The notes: a model not told the origin generated them from the sequence alone. A DNA stretch of 64,000 bases from Brachypodium distachyon (GCF_000005505.3 NC_016132.3:16792501-16856500); one strand, 5' to 3'; shown: positions 1-12,810, counted from the stretch's first letter. A program made the numbers and translations.

Positions 1-109
1 TTTCATCGATGCCGCTGTGTAAAGGGCCGAGCAAGGTAGTTTGTTTATATTACTTTTTCCAAGGTGTGGAAAAGATGTTTATTGAAGGTGACAATTGCTA
101 TGTTTCCAG

Positions 110-3100
110 ATCATCATGTTAAGTGCGTCTGCTAATAAACTGTCAAGGCTTAAGGAGCAAGCAGAGGAATACGCGGCCTTGATCATGGAGGAACTTGATC
201 CTGAAGGCCTTGGCTACATTGAGGTAAACTATTGATCCCCGCTGGCTTCTCATCAGGCCATCATTACCCTTTGGCTTCCTTGACATGGTTGGTTCTCAAG
301 ACACTGACATCATTGCTACTGGAAAAATAAAGCACCGATGTATTTTTTTCCCAGAAAGGAACCATTCCTTCGAGTCAAGTCCTTATACAGATCTCCTCCA
401 GCAATTATCCTAGATACCAGCCTAACTTTGCTATAATGAAATCGGAGGGGTGCCCTCTTTAATAAAAATAACAAATAAAAAAACAGCCTAACTTTGCTTT
501 TACTTTTCTCCGCATTCCACGTATCTGTTTAAAATACCCAAAGGCTGTGGCTGTAACCATCTTCTTACATGATGGTCAGTCTGGGATACATGTATCTATT
601 GTCTTTCTCTGGATGCTTCACTCATTTGTTTTTGGAGTTCTAGTTCCATTCCAACTTGGTGTCAAATGTCATCTGCTGTAGGATAGTTTTGTGACATCAT
701 CATGGTCACATTAATGCGTCAGGCATCATTTGTCTTCTTTAGTGGACAATTGTAATTGTATCCATGTCAAAGTCTGCAACAGCCCACTTCTGTGTAATTC
801 AGAAAATGCAATGCATTAGTTCCATTTAAATTTCTTATCCTTTTGGTAGGCCGCTTACGCGTCTTTACTAGGCCCCTCTGTTGTTTTTGGGAACCTGTCT
901 AAATATAGTGCTTGTACAGGAGGAGATTCAATTCAGTGCCCCTCTTTTTAGGATGGAATTATTGCATGCATGTTCCACAAGTTCTTAGCAGGTATAATGC
1001 ACTCATATAGTCATATGGTAGCCATGTGTGCTACCAGATGCAATTAAAATCTTGTGGGGACCTCTGCAGTTTGGTGGGCTATTTGACTTTCGGTCCTTGC
1101 ACTGATGTGCACTGTCAACCTTCCTCGTATTTCTTAGAAGTATAACTAAGTTTTTTCCCTGTCGATTGAGTCATATGTCATGTAGTGAGATTATACTGAC
1201 CTGTCATTGTTAACTCCAGTAAAAAAGGGAACGGTCACAGAAATTGAAGTGATATACCACAAGATTCATTTTGAACTGTTCATGTTTTATAGATTTGTTT
1301 TGTTCATGAGTGAGCCTAATTGATGGGACTTAGCGGTAAATATTGTTGAGGTCATACTCTGTTTTATTTGATTTGCTTACAGAGACTGCATATTTGGACA
1401 CTTAAAACAATGCCTGTGATTTGGTCATACTCTGTTTTTCTTGATGTGCTTACAGATACTACAGACTGTAATTTTAGGACACTTAAAACACTGCTTTTGA
1501 TTTGCATTGCAGCTCTGGCAGTTGGAGACGTTGCTATTGCAGAAGGATACCTATGTGAACTATAGCCAGGCCTTGAGCTACACAAGCCAGGCACTGAGCC
1601 AGAACCTTGCTGGCCTAAGGAAAAGGAGCCCGATCAGGAAAATGAGCAGCAAGTTAAGCTACTATTTGGAAGACAACTGGAAACGCCTCTGGGTACTTGC
1701 GTTGTGGATTGCGATAATGGCTGGACTGTTCATTTGGAAATTTATCCAGTACCGGAACCGTTACGTCTTTACTGTGATGGGCTACTGTGTAACAATTGCA
1801 AAGGGGGCTGCTGAGACGCTTAAGCTGAACATGGCACTTATCCTCTTACCTGTATGCCGCAACACCATCACTTGGTTGCGGAATACAAGAGCTGCACGGG
1901 CATTGCCGTTCGATGACAACATCAACTTTCATAAGGTTATTCATTAGACTATCATCATTTTTTTATCATTGTTTCTCAATTCCTGTTGGACTTCAAATGT
2001 GTCCAACTCCCCCATAAATTTCATGCAAAAGTACTGTGTTCCGAAGAGGCCCAGGATCAATCAATTTATTTGTGTTGGAAAAGGTATCTCTACACACATC
2101 CATCATCTGCACTTGTTTCTGTAGAGCAGGGTGATTGATCTGAACACACGTAATACACAAATTTGAGGCACATTTAGGTGTGTGCTTGAGAAAAAAAAAC
2201 TGAATACACGCAATGCAAGGAAATCGGTTCAAATACATTGTCCCCTGCATGTAGAACTGACTTGTTACAATGTCCAACACTAGGAAATGGGCGTAGTACA
2301 GAATAATAGTCTAGTTAATTGATTGCTCCTGCATACTTTCTGCTGAAAGCTTTCTTTAATGTTCCTAGTAAAAAATAGTTGTTTGGTTGTGCAGTTTGGA
2401 AGATGGTATATGAATTTAAAACAGGAAATATATTCAGACTAGTTATTGTTAACCTAATTAGGTGAAGATCATCTTTATTGACATATGCTGTCTTATATTT
2501 TTCGAAACAACCTATTAAATTGTTATTGTTTTCCACAGAAATTATCTTGCACAAGTAGTTATCGGCCTACCTTGTGCTGATGGGCAATTTGGCACTTGCA
2601 TTTATGGAATATATTTTTCTTGATCCCATAGGCATGCTTGTATTAGTGTTAAAGAAACAACCTTCGGCAACTAGGTGGTACAATTGAAGCTGAAATCTTG
2701 CTGGTACCATAAAGAAGGCAGATGGGCCATGATTGGACATCAGTGATAACCTGATAGTAATTGTTGGGCGATGTGGCAACATCGATGTGTAGCCAGTTCA
2801 TGCCTATTTCTTGACAGCTATGTACTATAGCAGCTAGTGAACTAACACAAGCACATGCTGCAGTTCAGTTTATTTTAATTTGAATGCACCAAATGGCTAG
2901 AGTTTACAAAAAAAATTAAACAATGGATACAGTTTACTAAACATACATAATCCATGCGTATAATGTGGTCATTAGTGGTGCATAATAGGGTCTTTATCAT
3001 AAATTCCTACACTAGGCAAATAAGGACACAGATATGTCATGTCGGCATTCAGCCAGATCAAGAATATGGCTAAGGATGAACATTTTTCCTGTGTTGTAAT

Positions 3101-5603
3101 GGCAGACTATTGCGGCGGCAATTGTGGTTGGCGTTATCCTTCATGCAGGAAACCACCTTGTGTGTGATTTTCCACGGCTGATAAATACGTCAGAGGAGAC
3201 GTACGCTCCACTGCGGCAGTACTTTGGGGATACTAAGCCAACTTATTTGTCATTAGTCAAAGGAGTGGAGGGCGTAACTGGGGTCATTATGGTTGTCTGC
3301 ATGCTCATCGCTTTTACTCTAGCAACCAGGTGGTTCCGCCGTAGCCTGGTGAAGCTTCCAAAGCCATTTGACAAGCTAACTGGCTTCAATGCATTCTGGT
3401 ACTCTCATCATCTGTTCATCATTGTATACATATCACTTGTTATTCATGGAGAGCGTCTATACCTTATCCTCGATTGGTACAAAAGAACGGTTAGTTTATT
3501 TCTTTTACTTCTCCTTTACTGTCTTTACCTGGATAATTTTGTAAGCATCTAATCTCTTTTGCAGACATGGATGTATCTTGCAGTTCCTGTTGGTTTATAT
3601 GTAGGGGAGAGGACTCTGAGGTTCTTCAGGTCTGGCAGTTATTCTGTCCGGCTATTGAAGGTCAACCCACATAATTTTTTGAAATTTGAGTTCTGTTTCC
3701 GTGTTTGGTGCTCTGACACACTTGCTTTGCAGGTTGCCATATATCCTGGAAATGTTTTGACATTGCAAATGTCCAAGCCTCCGAATTTCCGGTATAAGAG
3801 TGGACAGTATATGTTTGTTCAGTGCCCAGCTGTTTCACCATTTGAATGGTACATGCTTCTTAGTTGAAAAAAACTACAGATGAACTTTTTACTTTTAAGA
3901 TATTTGACCCTATGTACATGCCAGTTTAGAATAAGGTATCCAGTACTTCATTCAATGCTAAATACTTCTTTACCTCTTTCAGGCATCCCTTCTCAATAAC
4001 TTCAGCACCTGGGGATGACTACCTCAGCATCCATGTTCGACAACTTGGTGACTGGACACGAGAGCTCAAGCGGGTATTCTCTGCAGCTTGTGAGCCACCT
4101 ATGAGTGGGAAAAGTGGCCTCCTTAGAGCAGATGAGACAACTAAGAAAACGTATGTTTATCCTTCTTATTCAGCAGCAGCAACAATATGTTTGTGCAATC
4201 AGGGCCTTGATATTATTATTATTATCTAAACGCAGCTTACCGAAACTTTTGATTGATGGACCGTATGGTTCCCCTGCACAAGACTACAGCAAGTATGATG
4301 TTTTGCTACTTGTTGGATTAGGAATTGGTGCAACTCCTTTTATCAGTATATTGAAAGATCTGATAAACAACATCATCAAAATGGAGGAAGAGGAAGTAAG
4401 CGATTTTTATCATATCCTCAGTTGGCATCTTTCTTAAATCCTAACTACAAACAGAACTATATTCTATTGCAAATATGTTTGTCACATTTCCAGTTGCCAT
4501 CTTCCTTATACCCAACTCTCAGTGAGAACTATACTTGATTACAATTTTTGTTTTCTGTGATTTATTTATCCAGCTATTTCGGATATGTTTCACTAAAACG
4601 GTAAAACCATATGGAAAACTAGACCAGTTAACTAGTTTATGGACCTATGTTTTCAGGAAGCTTCAACTGATCTTTATCCTCCCATTGGCCGCAATAAGGC
4701 ACATGTTGATCTTGACACTCTTATGAGGATTACCTCGAAACCAAAGAGGGTGTTAAAGACAACAAATGCTTACTTTTATTGGGTGACACGTGAACAAGGC
4801 TCTTTTGATTGGTTTAAAGGAGTCATGAATGAGATTGCTGAACTAGATCAAAGGGTGATTATCAGCTAAACATCCTCTCTTTTTTAAGTCACACGATGTT
4901 TTTGTTAGCAATTTAGTTCTTACAGCTGCCTTTCTTGAATACTAGAATATCATTGAGATGCACAACTATCTCACGAGTGTTTATGAAGAAGGAGATGCTC
5001 GGTCAGCACTCATCACTATGCTACAAGCTCTCAACCATGCTAAGAATGGTGTTGATATAGTCTCTGGAACTCGAGTAAGTTATGACATACCAATTAGCCT
5101 CGTGCTGCAGTCTTGATATTTGCAGCGTTAATATTTGAATTTTGCAATGATATGGAAAAGAAACACCTTCTCATGTTTGTGAAGTTGACTTCATTCTAAT
5201 ACCATACTGATGTACTGGTTTTGCAGGTCCGGACACATTTTGCAAGGCCAAATTTTAAGAGGGTCCTATCTAAGGTAGCATCCAAACATCCTTACGCTAA
5301 GATAGGTAAGTTACTATTCACATTTCCGATAAAACTAAAAGTTGTCTTCTTATCCTGTTATGTGTGCAATAGTACATAATATACGAGTCTCACTTCATAC
5401 AACTGGGACCAGCATCCATATATATAAGTATTCGGGTATAAATTTCTTTGATCTGATCATTGTAAAGAAGGTAATTAGTATTGTTGCGTACAGGTGTATT
5501 CTATTGTGGAGCCCCAGTTCTGGCGCAGGAACTAAGCAAACTTTGTCACGACTTCAATGGAAAATGCACAACAAAATTTGAGTTCCACAAGGAGCATTTC
5601 TGA
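110..5603 (+). CDS. RBOH: Respiratory burst oxidase homolog (plant NADPH oxidase), C-terminal ~658 residues; gene begins before the window
   Basis: Plasma-membrane NADPH oxidase that passes electrons from cytosolic NADPH through FAD and two hemes to apoplastic O2, giving superoxide. I read eleven exons: 110-223, 1513-1935, 3106-3489, 3565-3660, 3733-3848, 3983-4150, 4236-4395, 4657-4854, 4946-5074, 5227-5305, 5494-5603. All use GT/AG and join in phase. In order they encode the end of the EF-hand region ([12 protein letters not shown]), transmembrane helices with histidines ([17 protein letters not shown]), the FAD-binding motif HPFSITS, the NADPH motif GLGIGATPF, and the usual C-terminus GVFYCGAP ending in FHKEHF. 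RBOHs are usually about 900 residues, so the N-terminus and first EF-hand lie upstream; bases 1-109 look like intron. No frame breaks were seen. The sequence resembles the AtRbohF-type clade, but I cannot fix the orthologue. Confidence 0.96.
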
Positions 5604-6452
5604 AACCAGGTAAATTGAACAATAGGAACATGACACAGATTGTGCCGTACATGCGTCATTTTGCTTTTTGTGTGATCCCTTGTTCACACGTGATTCAAGA
5701 TAGCAAGGGAGAGAAGCATCTAGTGCTCTCACAGTGCGTCTATCGCCAGTAGCTTGAGATACTCAAATACAGTAAGAGCACCAAGAAAGGGATTTGGAGA
5801 TCAACCGGCTGGATAGTACATACATAAGACATCAATCATGGATTCAGAAGTACATATTCATATTTTGGTTGTGCTGGACGGGGGGATTCCCTGTATAAGA
5901 TCTCGCATATGTGGATTCCCGGCAAAGATGTTGATCTCCTGAAATGTTTTCCGACTATGCTTGGTGATACAAGACACAGGGAAGGCCACTGTGCGCACAA
6001 GGCTAAATAACTGTATATTTGCGGGAAGGCCACAAGTTTGTTCTAACTTTGTAATTATACACAGAGATGGAAAAACAGACAGGCAGTACAGTTTGATATA
6101 TTTTTTTGTAATTAGTGTAGGTTTCTAGTGATCGGGTCCAGATTGGGGACTCTAGTTACATTGAAGCATGAATCGCTGTTGTGCCAAGAGAGAAAAAATA
6201 TATATTCTTTTTTAGGGGATGATGATGTAATTCTTGTTGCAGCGAGGCCCTTGTTCTTAATTTGATCTGTTGTTTCTAGTTTGTACATGTCGAATCCTCT
6301 AAATTGAACTGCTGTTTTGTACATACTGATCCTAAATAAAACAAATATTTAAGTGTGCGGTCTGTTTTGTCCAAAATATTTAACCTTGATAAAGCATATG
6401 CGCCATACTGGAGAAGTATTCCTCAAGGATAGGCAGCGGAAAACGATCAACT
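5604..6452. other. Convergent intergenic region between RBOH and UGT stop codons
   Basis: About 850 bases separate the stop codon of the oxidase (plus strand) from that of the glycosyltransferase (minus strand). It presumably holds both 3' untranslated regions. It is AT-rich with no coding signal on either strand and no transposon ends that I can see. Confidence 0.6.
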
Positions 6453-7904
6453 CTAATAAAAGTCTCTCAGAAACTCAGCAAAAGCGGCCCGGGATGCGCC
6501 GCCTTCGTCCACCGCCTCATAGGCCTTCACCTTGGCCGCCATGGCGCGCTCCCGCAACGCCTGCCCGGCCTCGGACTCCATCACCCACCTCACCTTCTCC
6601 TCCACCTCCGCCGCCTTCACCACCTCCTCGTCGTACCCGGCCATCTCCACCCCAGCCCCCATCTCCTCGACGACGAACACCTTGTTCTGCTTCTGCTCCG
6701 CGTACAGAGGCCAGCAAACCAGCGGCAGCCCCGCCATGATCCCTTCCAGCGTCGAGTTCCACCCGCAGTGCGTCACGAACGCGCCCGTGGCCCGGTGACA
6801 CAGCACCTCCGCCTGCGGCGCCCACGACTTGGCCACGAACCCTCTCCCGGCGGTCCTCTCGAGAAACCCTTCCGGCAGGAGCGCCTCGAGGTCCGGCTCG
6901 GGGAGCGCGTCGGCGAGGAGATCCGGCCCGCCGTCGTTCCGCGGGCTCTGCACCACCCACAGGAACCTCTGCCCGGATTTCTCCAGCCCCTCCGCGATCT
7001 CTTGTAACTGAGCCTTCGGGAACGACCCCATGCTCCCGAAGCAGAGGAACACCACGCTCTTCTCCGGCTGCCCGTCCAGCCACCCCAGGCACTCGTGCCC
7101 CCGCTGATGCCGTTTGTTCTTCTTGTCTTCTCCTGCGCCGGAGACCATGGGCCCGACGCAGTACACGGGCGGCGTGTGCCCGGCGGGCACGCAATCCCCG
7201 GCCCTGAGCGCTCGCAGCGCCTTGGATTCGAGCCACTCGAACGTGTTGACGACGATGCCGCGGGAGGTCTCCGGGATCCGCTGGAACGCGTGGAGGAAGT
7301 GCTTGTAGACCTCGTTGCCCCGGTCGAGCGCCAGCGACGGGAGCTCGCGGGGCCTGAAGGGGCGGTTCCCCGGGAAGCAGAGGGTCTTGTCGCCGATGTC
7401 GCCGAAGCTGGTGGCGTCCCCGATCTGGGCCTGCATGTGCGGCAGGTGGAGGTTGACGGCGAGGCTGCTGGCGCTCCCCGTGTAGAAGGCGTAGGCGGGG
7501 ACGCCGAGCTCCGCGGCCACGTCCACGGCGTCCGCACAGAAGCAGAACATGTCGAGCACCAGGGCGCGCACCGTGGGGAGGATTGCCCGGAGGTAGTCCC
7601 TGAGCGGCGCGTTCATGAGCCGCAGGAGGACGAAAGGGTTGGGCGGCTCTAAGGAATCGGTATTGGCGGTGAGATCTGGGACGGCGTCGGGCGGGGGAAG
7701 GAGGACTTGGAAGTGGATGGAGGGGTTGGCGGCGGCGGCCCGGGAGACGGCGGCGGAGGTGTCGGTGGACTTGTTGGCTGGAGGGGCGTTGACGACGACG
7801 GTGACAGCGAGGCCGTGGCGGAGGAAGAGCTTGCCTAGTTCCACCATGGGCACCAGGTGCCCCACGCCCATCCCTGGGTTCAAAACCACGGTCTCTCTCG
7901 TCAT
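6453..7904 (-). CDS. UDP-glycosyltransferase, family 1, UGT88-like, 483 aa, single exon
   Basis: A plant secondary-product glycosyltransferase that transfers sugar, probably glucose, from a UDP-sugar to a small acceptor such as a flavonoid or other phenolic. The ORF is intact, intronless, of normal length (483 aa) and strongly GC3-rich, as is common for grass UGTs. Catalytic His16 lies in GVGHLVPM and the partner Asp118 in ALVLDMF. The PSPG donor-binding box spans residues 361-404: it opens with WAPQ, contains HCGWNS, and ends in Gln404, which usually goes with UDP-glucose use. The start at 7904 was chosen because GETVVLNP-type beta-strand residues follow at once. Overall sequence resembles the UGT88 group, but the acceptor cannot be read from sequence. 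It runs tail-to-tail with RBOH and head-to-head with the gene at 8397. Confidence 0.93.
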   Translation of the reverse strand: MTRETVVLNPGMGVGHLVPMVELGKLFLRHGLAVTVVVNAPPANKSTDTSAAVSRAAAANPSIHFQVLLPPPDAVPDLTANTDSLEPPNPFVLLRLMNAPLRDYLRAILPTVRALVLDMFCFCADAVDVAAELGVPAYAFYTGSASSLAVNLHLPHMQAQIGDATSFGDIGDKTLCFPGNRPFRPRELPSLALDRGNEVYKHFLHAFQRIPETSRGIVVNTFEWLESKALRALRAGDCVPAGHTPPVYCVGPMVSGAGEDKKNKRHQRGHECLGWLDGQPEKSVVFLCFGSMGSFPKAQLQEIAEGLEKSGQRFLWVVQSPRNDGGPDLLADALPEPDLEALLPEGFLERTAGRGFVAKSWAPQAEVLCHRATGAFVTHCGWNSTLEGIMAGLPLVCWPLYAEQKQNKVFVVEEMGAGVEMAGYDEEVVKAAEVEEKVRWVMESEAGQALRERAMAAKVKAYEAVDEGGASRAAFAEFLRDFY

Positions 7905-8396
7905 GGCGCCGCCGCCCTGGCTGGCTTAGCAACCTACTAGCTCGCGTCTTGAGAACTGATCTCCCGTGATATATGGCCAGATGGATGATCGGATCGGATG
8001 ATCTTGGAGTCTAAGATGTAACAGCATTCAGTTAATTAGTGTCGAACGAGGCGGGAGCTATCGTGGTTTGGACTGAGATGAGATCTCTCGTGGTTGTTGC
8101 GAAGGCACAATATCATAAATCTACGGTCATATTTCCTCCAAACAAATTGCTCGGGATAGCCTTAAATGTACTTTGCACGAGTTGAGGGACGAAAAAAGTA
8201 CTTTTCTCTTTTCTTTTCCAGCACATGTAATTTTTTAACTGTTAACCCTAAATAAATTTTCCTCCCCTCGATCGGCCCTTCCTCTCCGTCTCCACCCCAA
8301 TCGACGCGAAACCTCCGCCCGCCGTTGTCTCCCCACGGAGCGAAATCGGCCCCTCTGCAGATCGATTAGCGCCGGAGCTTCGATCCCCGACGCAAA
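7905..8396. promoter_or_regulatory. Putative divergent promoter region between the UGT and the gene at 8397
   Basis: The two start codons are 492 bases apart on opposite strands, so both promoters must lie in this interval. On the minus strand a TATATC-type box sits near 7968-7974, about 65 bases upstream of the UGT start. The right half (8250-8396) is GC-rich, pyrimidine-rich leader-like sequence. The regulatory role is inferred from position. Confidence 0.5.
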
Positions 8397-11300
8397 ATGC
8401 TGCACGAGAAGCCTGTCCACCAGTATGATCCGCCGGCCGGCGCCGGCGACGACGGAGACGGGGACGGAAAAGAGGCGTGGACGGGGCAGAAGAGGCGCAA
8501 GCACGAGACCACGCCATCGGACCCATCAGATGAGATGTCGGAGAACGACACCGTCAGCGACGAAGAGTTCGAAGGGTATCTTGCAGTTCTGGCCACCAGG
8601 AAGCCTCCTTTGTCCGTCACTGGCCACAGGTTGGACGCGGAACAGCAACGCAAGGTCCGTGAGCGCCTTGCGTTCTGCCGCATCAGAGCCTCCAGGGTTA
8701 GCATTTTTCTCTTTTTCTCTTGTTGATCGAGTTTTGGGATTTCTTATCATATGTATGCCACATGGTGGCTTTCAAGGTTAGCTGATTGTAGACTTTTACT
8801 GATTGCACTAGATGGATCACATCGTTGCTTGCGATGTACCGCACCAGAGAGCTTCCAAGGGTTAATTCCTCCCCGTTCAATATCCATTTCTCATGTCCTT
8901 ATATATCCTGTTGCGTGATTGTGGCTGTATTTAGTTGTGTTTGTACATTTTACCGGTCAATATGGTTTTTCTTCTTCTAATTAACTAGTCACGTGTCGTG
9001 TTGTATATTTGCAATCTTCCTGTTTGCGCTGAAGTTTATCTCTCACTGCTATGTCTGTTTGTCTTGTGCATTTATAGTTGGCGGAAGGAGTGTCTGTAGA
9101 TGAGCTGGATGATGCGACACTGAGAAAGGAATTCTCTCCACAAGCTCTTAAAGATTTGGATTACTTTGATCAATATGAGAAAGCAGACTCTGTTGATTGG
9201 TACTTCCGCCATGACCACCTCTCCGACTTGGGTGACTACCAGCGCCTCGTCCTTAAGGGACTTTTAATTGTAAGTATGGCTACTTTAGTGTTTGCTTGTG
9301 TTAATACATCCAGAAATAAAACTTGTGTTACAATGGCATGGCCAGATTCTCTGTCTACGGTTTATCACGATTATGGTCAACATATAATTTATTGTCCTAT
9401 TATTCTAAGAGCATCATGTAACTGCTGGTGCGTGGCTGTTTAGTCACATAATTGTCTCCCATTGTAAAACCTGTTGTGATGATCGTTCTACCTGGGCATG
9501 ATGCAATGGCCATTGTATTCAGCATGCTGGACATGATTAAGTTGTTGGTTGCCATTGCAAAATCATGATGTGATGACCATTTCACCATTATACTCAGCAT
9601 GTTTTATATAGTTATGTTTTTGGTAAGTGGGATTTCTTTTCTTACAGAGAACAGCCAGTGAGGAATATTAGTGATGATATTAGACCAAGTTCCTCAGAAT
9701 GTAGACATAACTTTTGCAGATAGATGTATGGTCTGATTAATTGTGTGTATAATCCAGCCTATGACAGACTGTTGCGACTGAGAACCATGCTTAGTCCTCA
9801 AACAAACAGATAATGCCACTAACCAAACTCAACGATGGTTTCAGGGATTGGAACTTGACTTCTCCAGAGGTTTTATTGTTGAAGTATTGAACTGAATATG
9901 ATTTAACCATACTCAAAGGTCAAATAACTTCTTGCATGAATGCTTTTTGTGGTAGAAACACAGAATTTCACTGCTGCTGTGGCACATCAGTTTAGTACTT
10001 ACAGGTTGTTCTGTTGGTAGAACAAACCAAACATCTTTTGGGGGCACTTGAAGAAATATCTGTAGAACTCTAGAAATATCTTTGTATGTATTTGGATTTA
10101 TCATCTAAAGGCATCATAGTGATATTTGTCACATGATAATTTCGTTGTGTTAAAACTTTTTGTATGTCCGCAAAATATATTGTTCATAGAAACTATAATG
10201 GTTGAACCTGCATCTGGATACTGAAAGTATAAAATGTCAAGACATTTCGGCTGGAAGGAGTAGCATTCACTATTTCCCCGGTCACCCAAGTCATCTATTT
10301 TTCTTTTCTTTTCAGAAACATTGCTATTCTGCAACTCATTTTAACACTTCTTTGGTGATGCATGTTAAACTGCAAGTCTACCGTAAACAGTATTTATTGT
10401 AATAGCATCGAAATCTGTCACTGCATTTTCAGGGTGGTTCGAGGTTCCTCGACTAGGAGAAGTACTCATGGTTTACTAGCTATGAAATGGATGAAGAGTA
10501 TCTAAAGCTCTTTGAAGAATCATCAAAGAAACTCAAGGTATGCATTATCAGATAAAGCTATGGAAGTTTATAATATGCCAATTTCTTGATATTTTTTTGG
10601 AATACTGATATCCATGATCTTTTGGCACAGTGGATTAAACGTTATCTTGTTACATGTAAACATTCATCTCCTGAGGTATGTAGGCCCTAGAAAGTGAAGT
10701 TACAAACATAGTATAACTATAATACCATTCTACGTTCTTTGCTTTTCCGTTGCTGGTGAAGCAAAATATAGCATTTCGCCAAGCAGTGAAGATCGCGACA
10801 GGCTTTTGTCACATGAACTATGATACTACTTTCCTTGCCTATGCGGTACAGTATCTTATCAATATTTTTAATAGCAAAACATCTGGTGAAAACTACCTCT
10901 ACGGTGCAAACTGTGAAAACTCCATCAAAAAAGGTTCAAAAAATTCTCGAAAAAATTACATATGTTAGAAAAGTGATGTTTTATATATGTACAAAATTTC
11001 AAGTCTAAACTCAATGGCATTTGGTAGCAGCGAAAAAAACAAATTCTGCATGAATAGTGATCTTTCAATGTTTGACACTATTCGTCGTAAATTTCTCTTT
11101 TTAATTCCTTCCAAATGATTTTGACTTTGAACTTGAAATTTTGCAGGTTTGTAGAACATCACACTCCCAACATATGGTATTTTTGTAAAAAAAATTTTGA
11201 AACTTTTAAACATGGTTTTTACGAAGTTTGCACGGTTTGCACCGAATGAAGGTTTTCACCAGATACGCCGCCATTTTTAATTCCTGTGATCAACACAGGT

Positions 11301-12242
11301 CCTGATTATACTTGCATGCAACATTTCATTTGTTCAGGAGCACATGTGGAACGTGGTCTTTAATTATGTGAGCCGTGAAGACCATGATCTTCTCTATTTT
11401 GAGACTTGGAAGCGTGTCACTGAGCAAAAGGTTAGCATTATGTTCTGTGGAATCATGATTTGTGGTGTGCTTATGCAACCAAACCTTGGTTCTATTTAGA
11501 TACAAACCGCAGTAGTGATGTCTGTTTGTGTTTATGCCTGCTTTACATGCTTGGTGATCTATGTTTCCTTTCCTGACCACTGCTCAGATTTCTTTCGAAG
11601 AAGCTTTGAAGGCAGTTCATCAAGAGGATGTGTTCCCTCGATTTAAAGACATGATCCAATTTGCACTGGATCATAAAGAACTTTCGGATCTGGAATCAAA
11701 CGTAAGTTCTTATAATTATCAGATGTTTATGCCTTGCTCCTCTGAGTTCTGATTATTGGCTCTACATCGTCTTAGCTAATGCCTTTCATATTCATTGTTT
11801 CTTGTCTAGTTTCTTACTTGCGTGGAATGCATCCCTGACAAGGTAAGTAGAATGTATAGTTAAATGTATGTGTTTGGAATACTACATTCTTTATCTCATC
11901 AATGACGCCCGCACGCACATGTATTTGTTTGCTCTAGGCTAAAGAGAATAGAGTATGCGAGTTGATTAAATGGGCTGTTTGGAATAAGGTAGGCATGCTT
12001 TTTCAGTATTTTCTGTAAATTGCTGATTTAGTCTTCGAAGACTGCGACTCACTGTCATTTTCATTTTCAGCTTTTTAAACTGATGATGTTTCATGAGTAT
12101 ATTATCCGGAAAATGGAGATTGTTAAACACATTGGCTTGGATCCCCAAGTATGCAAATATATTATATTCTCTAAATTTCTAGTGATCTCACACATTATTG
12201 GTCTAAAAGAAAACTGGTGCATAATTCAACTTGCAGGCTTGA
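8397..12242 (+). pseudogene. Eleven-exon gene of an unrecognised grass family (copy 1), with nonsense codon and broken acceptor
   Basis: The exon model is 8397-8696, 9078-9269, 10433-10537, 10631-10675, 10750-10845, 11338-11430, 11588-11701, 11810-11842, 11938-11988, 12071-12148, 12237-12242. All exons are in phase and would encode about 370 residues ending IGLDPQA. I recognise no domain. The N-terminus is acidic and lysine-rich with the basic patch GQKRRKH; the rest looks helical and soluble, with no signal peptide or membrane segment. Two lesions are visible against the paralogues. TAG at 10454-10456 replaces the Trp codon found in copy 2. The acceptor of exon 5 reads TTTTCCG at 10749 where copies 2 and 3 have TTTTCAG. 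It is the only copy retaining exons 1 and 2. A sequencing error at TAG cannot be excluded, but two independent lesions favour decay. Confidence 0.75.
10873..11272. mobile_element. Mutator-type MITE, 400 bp, in intron 5 of copy 1, 9-bp duplication ATTTTTAAT
   Basis: The ends are inverted repeats of about 30 bases beginning near ATCTGGTGAAAAC, with GCACCGAAT-type sequence at the inner right side. The element is flanked by ATTTTTAAT at 10864-10872 and 11273-11281. The same intron in the inverted paralogue (near 28870-28900) has a single ATTTTTAAT and no insert, which is an empty site confirming both boundaries. A 9-bp duplication fits Mutator-like elements. No coding capacity. Confidence 0.85.
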
Positions 12243-12724
12243 CGGCACTCGGAGTATAAGATATGGATTGATGTAAGCTGTTGCTCTTTGTGAAAACTTG
12301 TGCTTCCTGTCGTCACATCCGATTTAGGATGTATCAGTCGTCAATGTAGTATTGCGATAGGTAATGCAGCTATGCAGTTAAACTATCGAGACTGGATGTT
12401 ATTATCATGTATTAATTCTTATTGCTTCCTTGTCTGTATCCTATTGAACATGAGCTCTTAGAATATCTTGTTGAAGACTATAGCCGTAATTCAAATGATG
12501 CCACCAGTCAGGGAGATGAATTGAGATCAGTTGAGTTAGCTCTTTCTCAAGGGAATGATGTGGCATGTTCTATTATTGCTTGTTTTACCTGCTGGGCAAG
12601 AAGAGATGCCTATTGCTTCTGTGAGACGTTTGTTTTGCTCTCGGCAGCTCGGGTCGTCCGCTCATTTGCGAGACCTTTGTCACTGTTCTCTTGCTGGACG
12701 TTGGCACAGAAATTCTGTTCTTTT

Positions 12725-12810
12725 ACTCTCTCTGTTTCATAAAGATTGGCACGGTTTTGGACAGCTCTGGTTCAAAACCGTGCCAATTTTTATGAAAACT
12801 GAGGGATTGC
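12725..12810. mobile_element. Short Stowaway-like foldback element
   Basis: A near-perfect hairpin: ATTGGCACGGTTTTG at about 12744-12758 pairs with CAAAACCGTGCCAAT at about 12772-12787. Outer arms resemble the CTCCCTCTGTTTCATAAA termini of grass Stowaway/Mariner MITEs, and TA precedes the left end. The right TA is not clear, so the exact limits are approximate. Confidence 0.6.

Noticed and set aside
6453..7932. Long overlapping ORFs on both strands over the UGT (for example 471 and 254 codons minus, 185 codons plus)
   Set aside because: They are shadows of the GC3-rich UGT frame; composition is Arg/Pro/Ala-rich with no domain.
12422..12742. Extra C-terminal exon of copy 1 (LLEYLVEDYSRNSND...)
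   Set aside because: The preceding exon runs into an in-frame TGA in both copies 1 and 2, and the segment is largely deleted in copy 2; treated as 3' flank.
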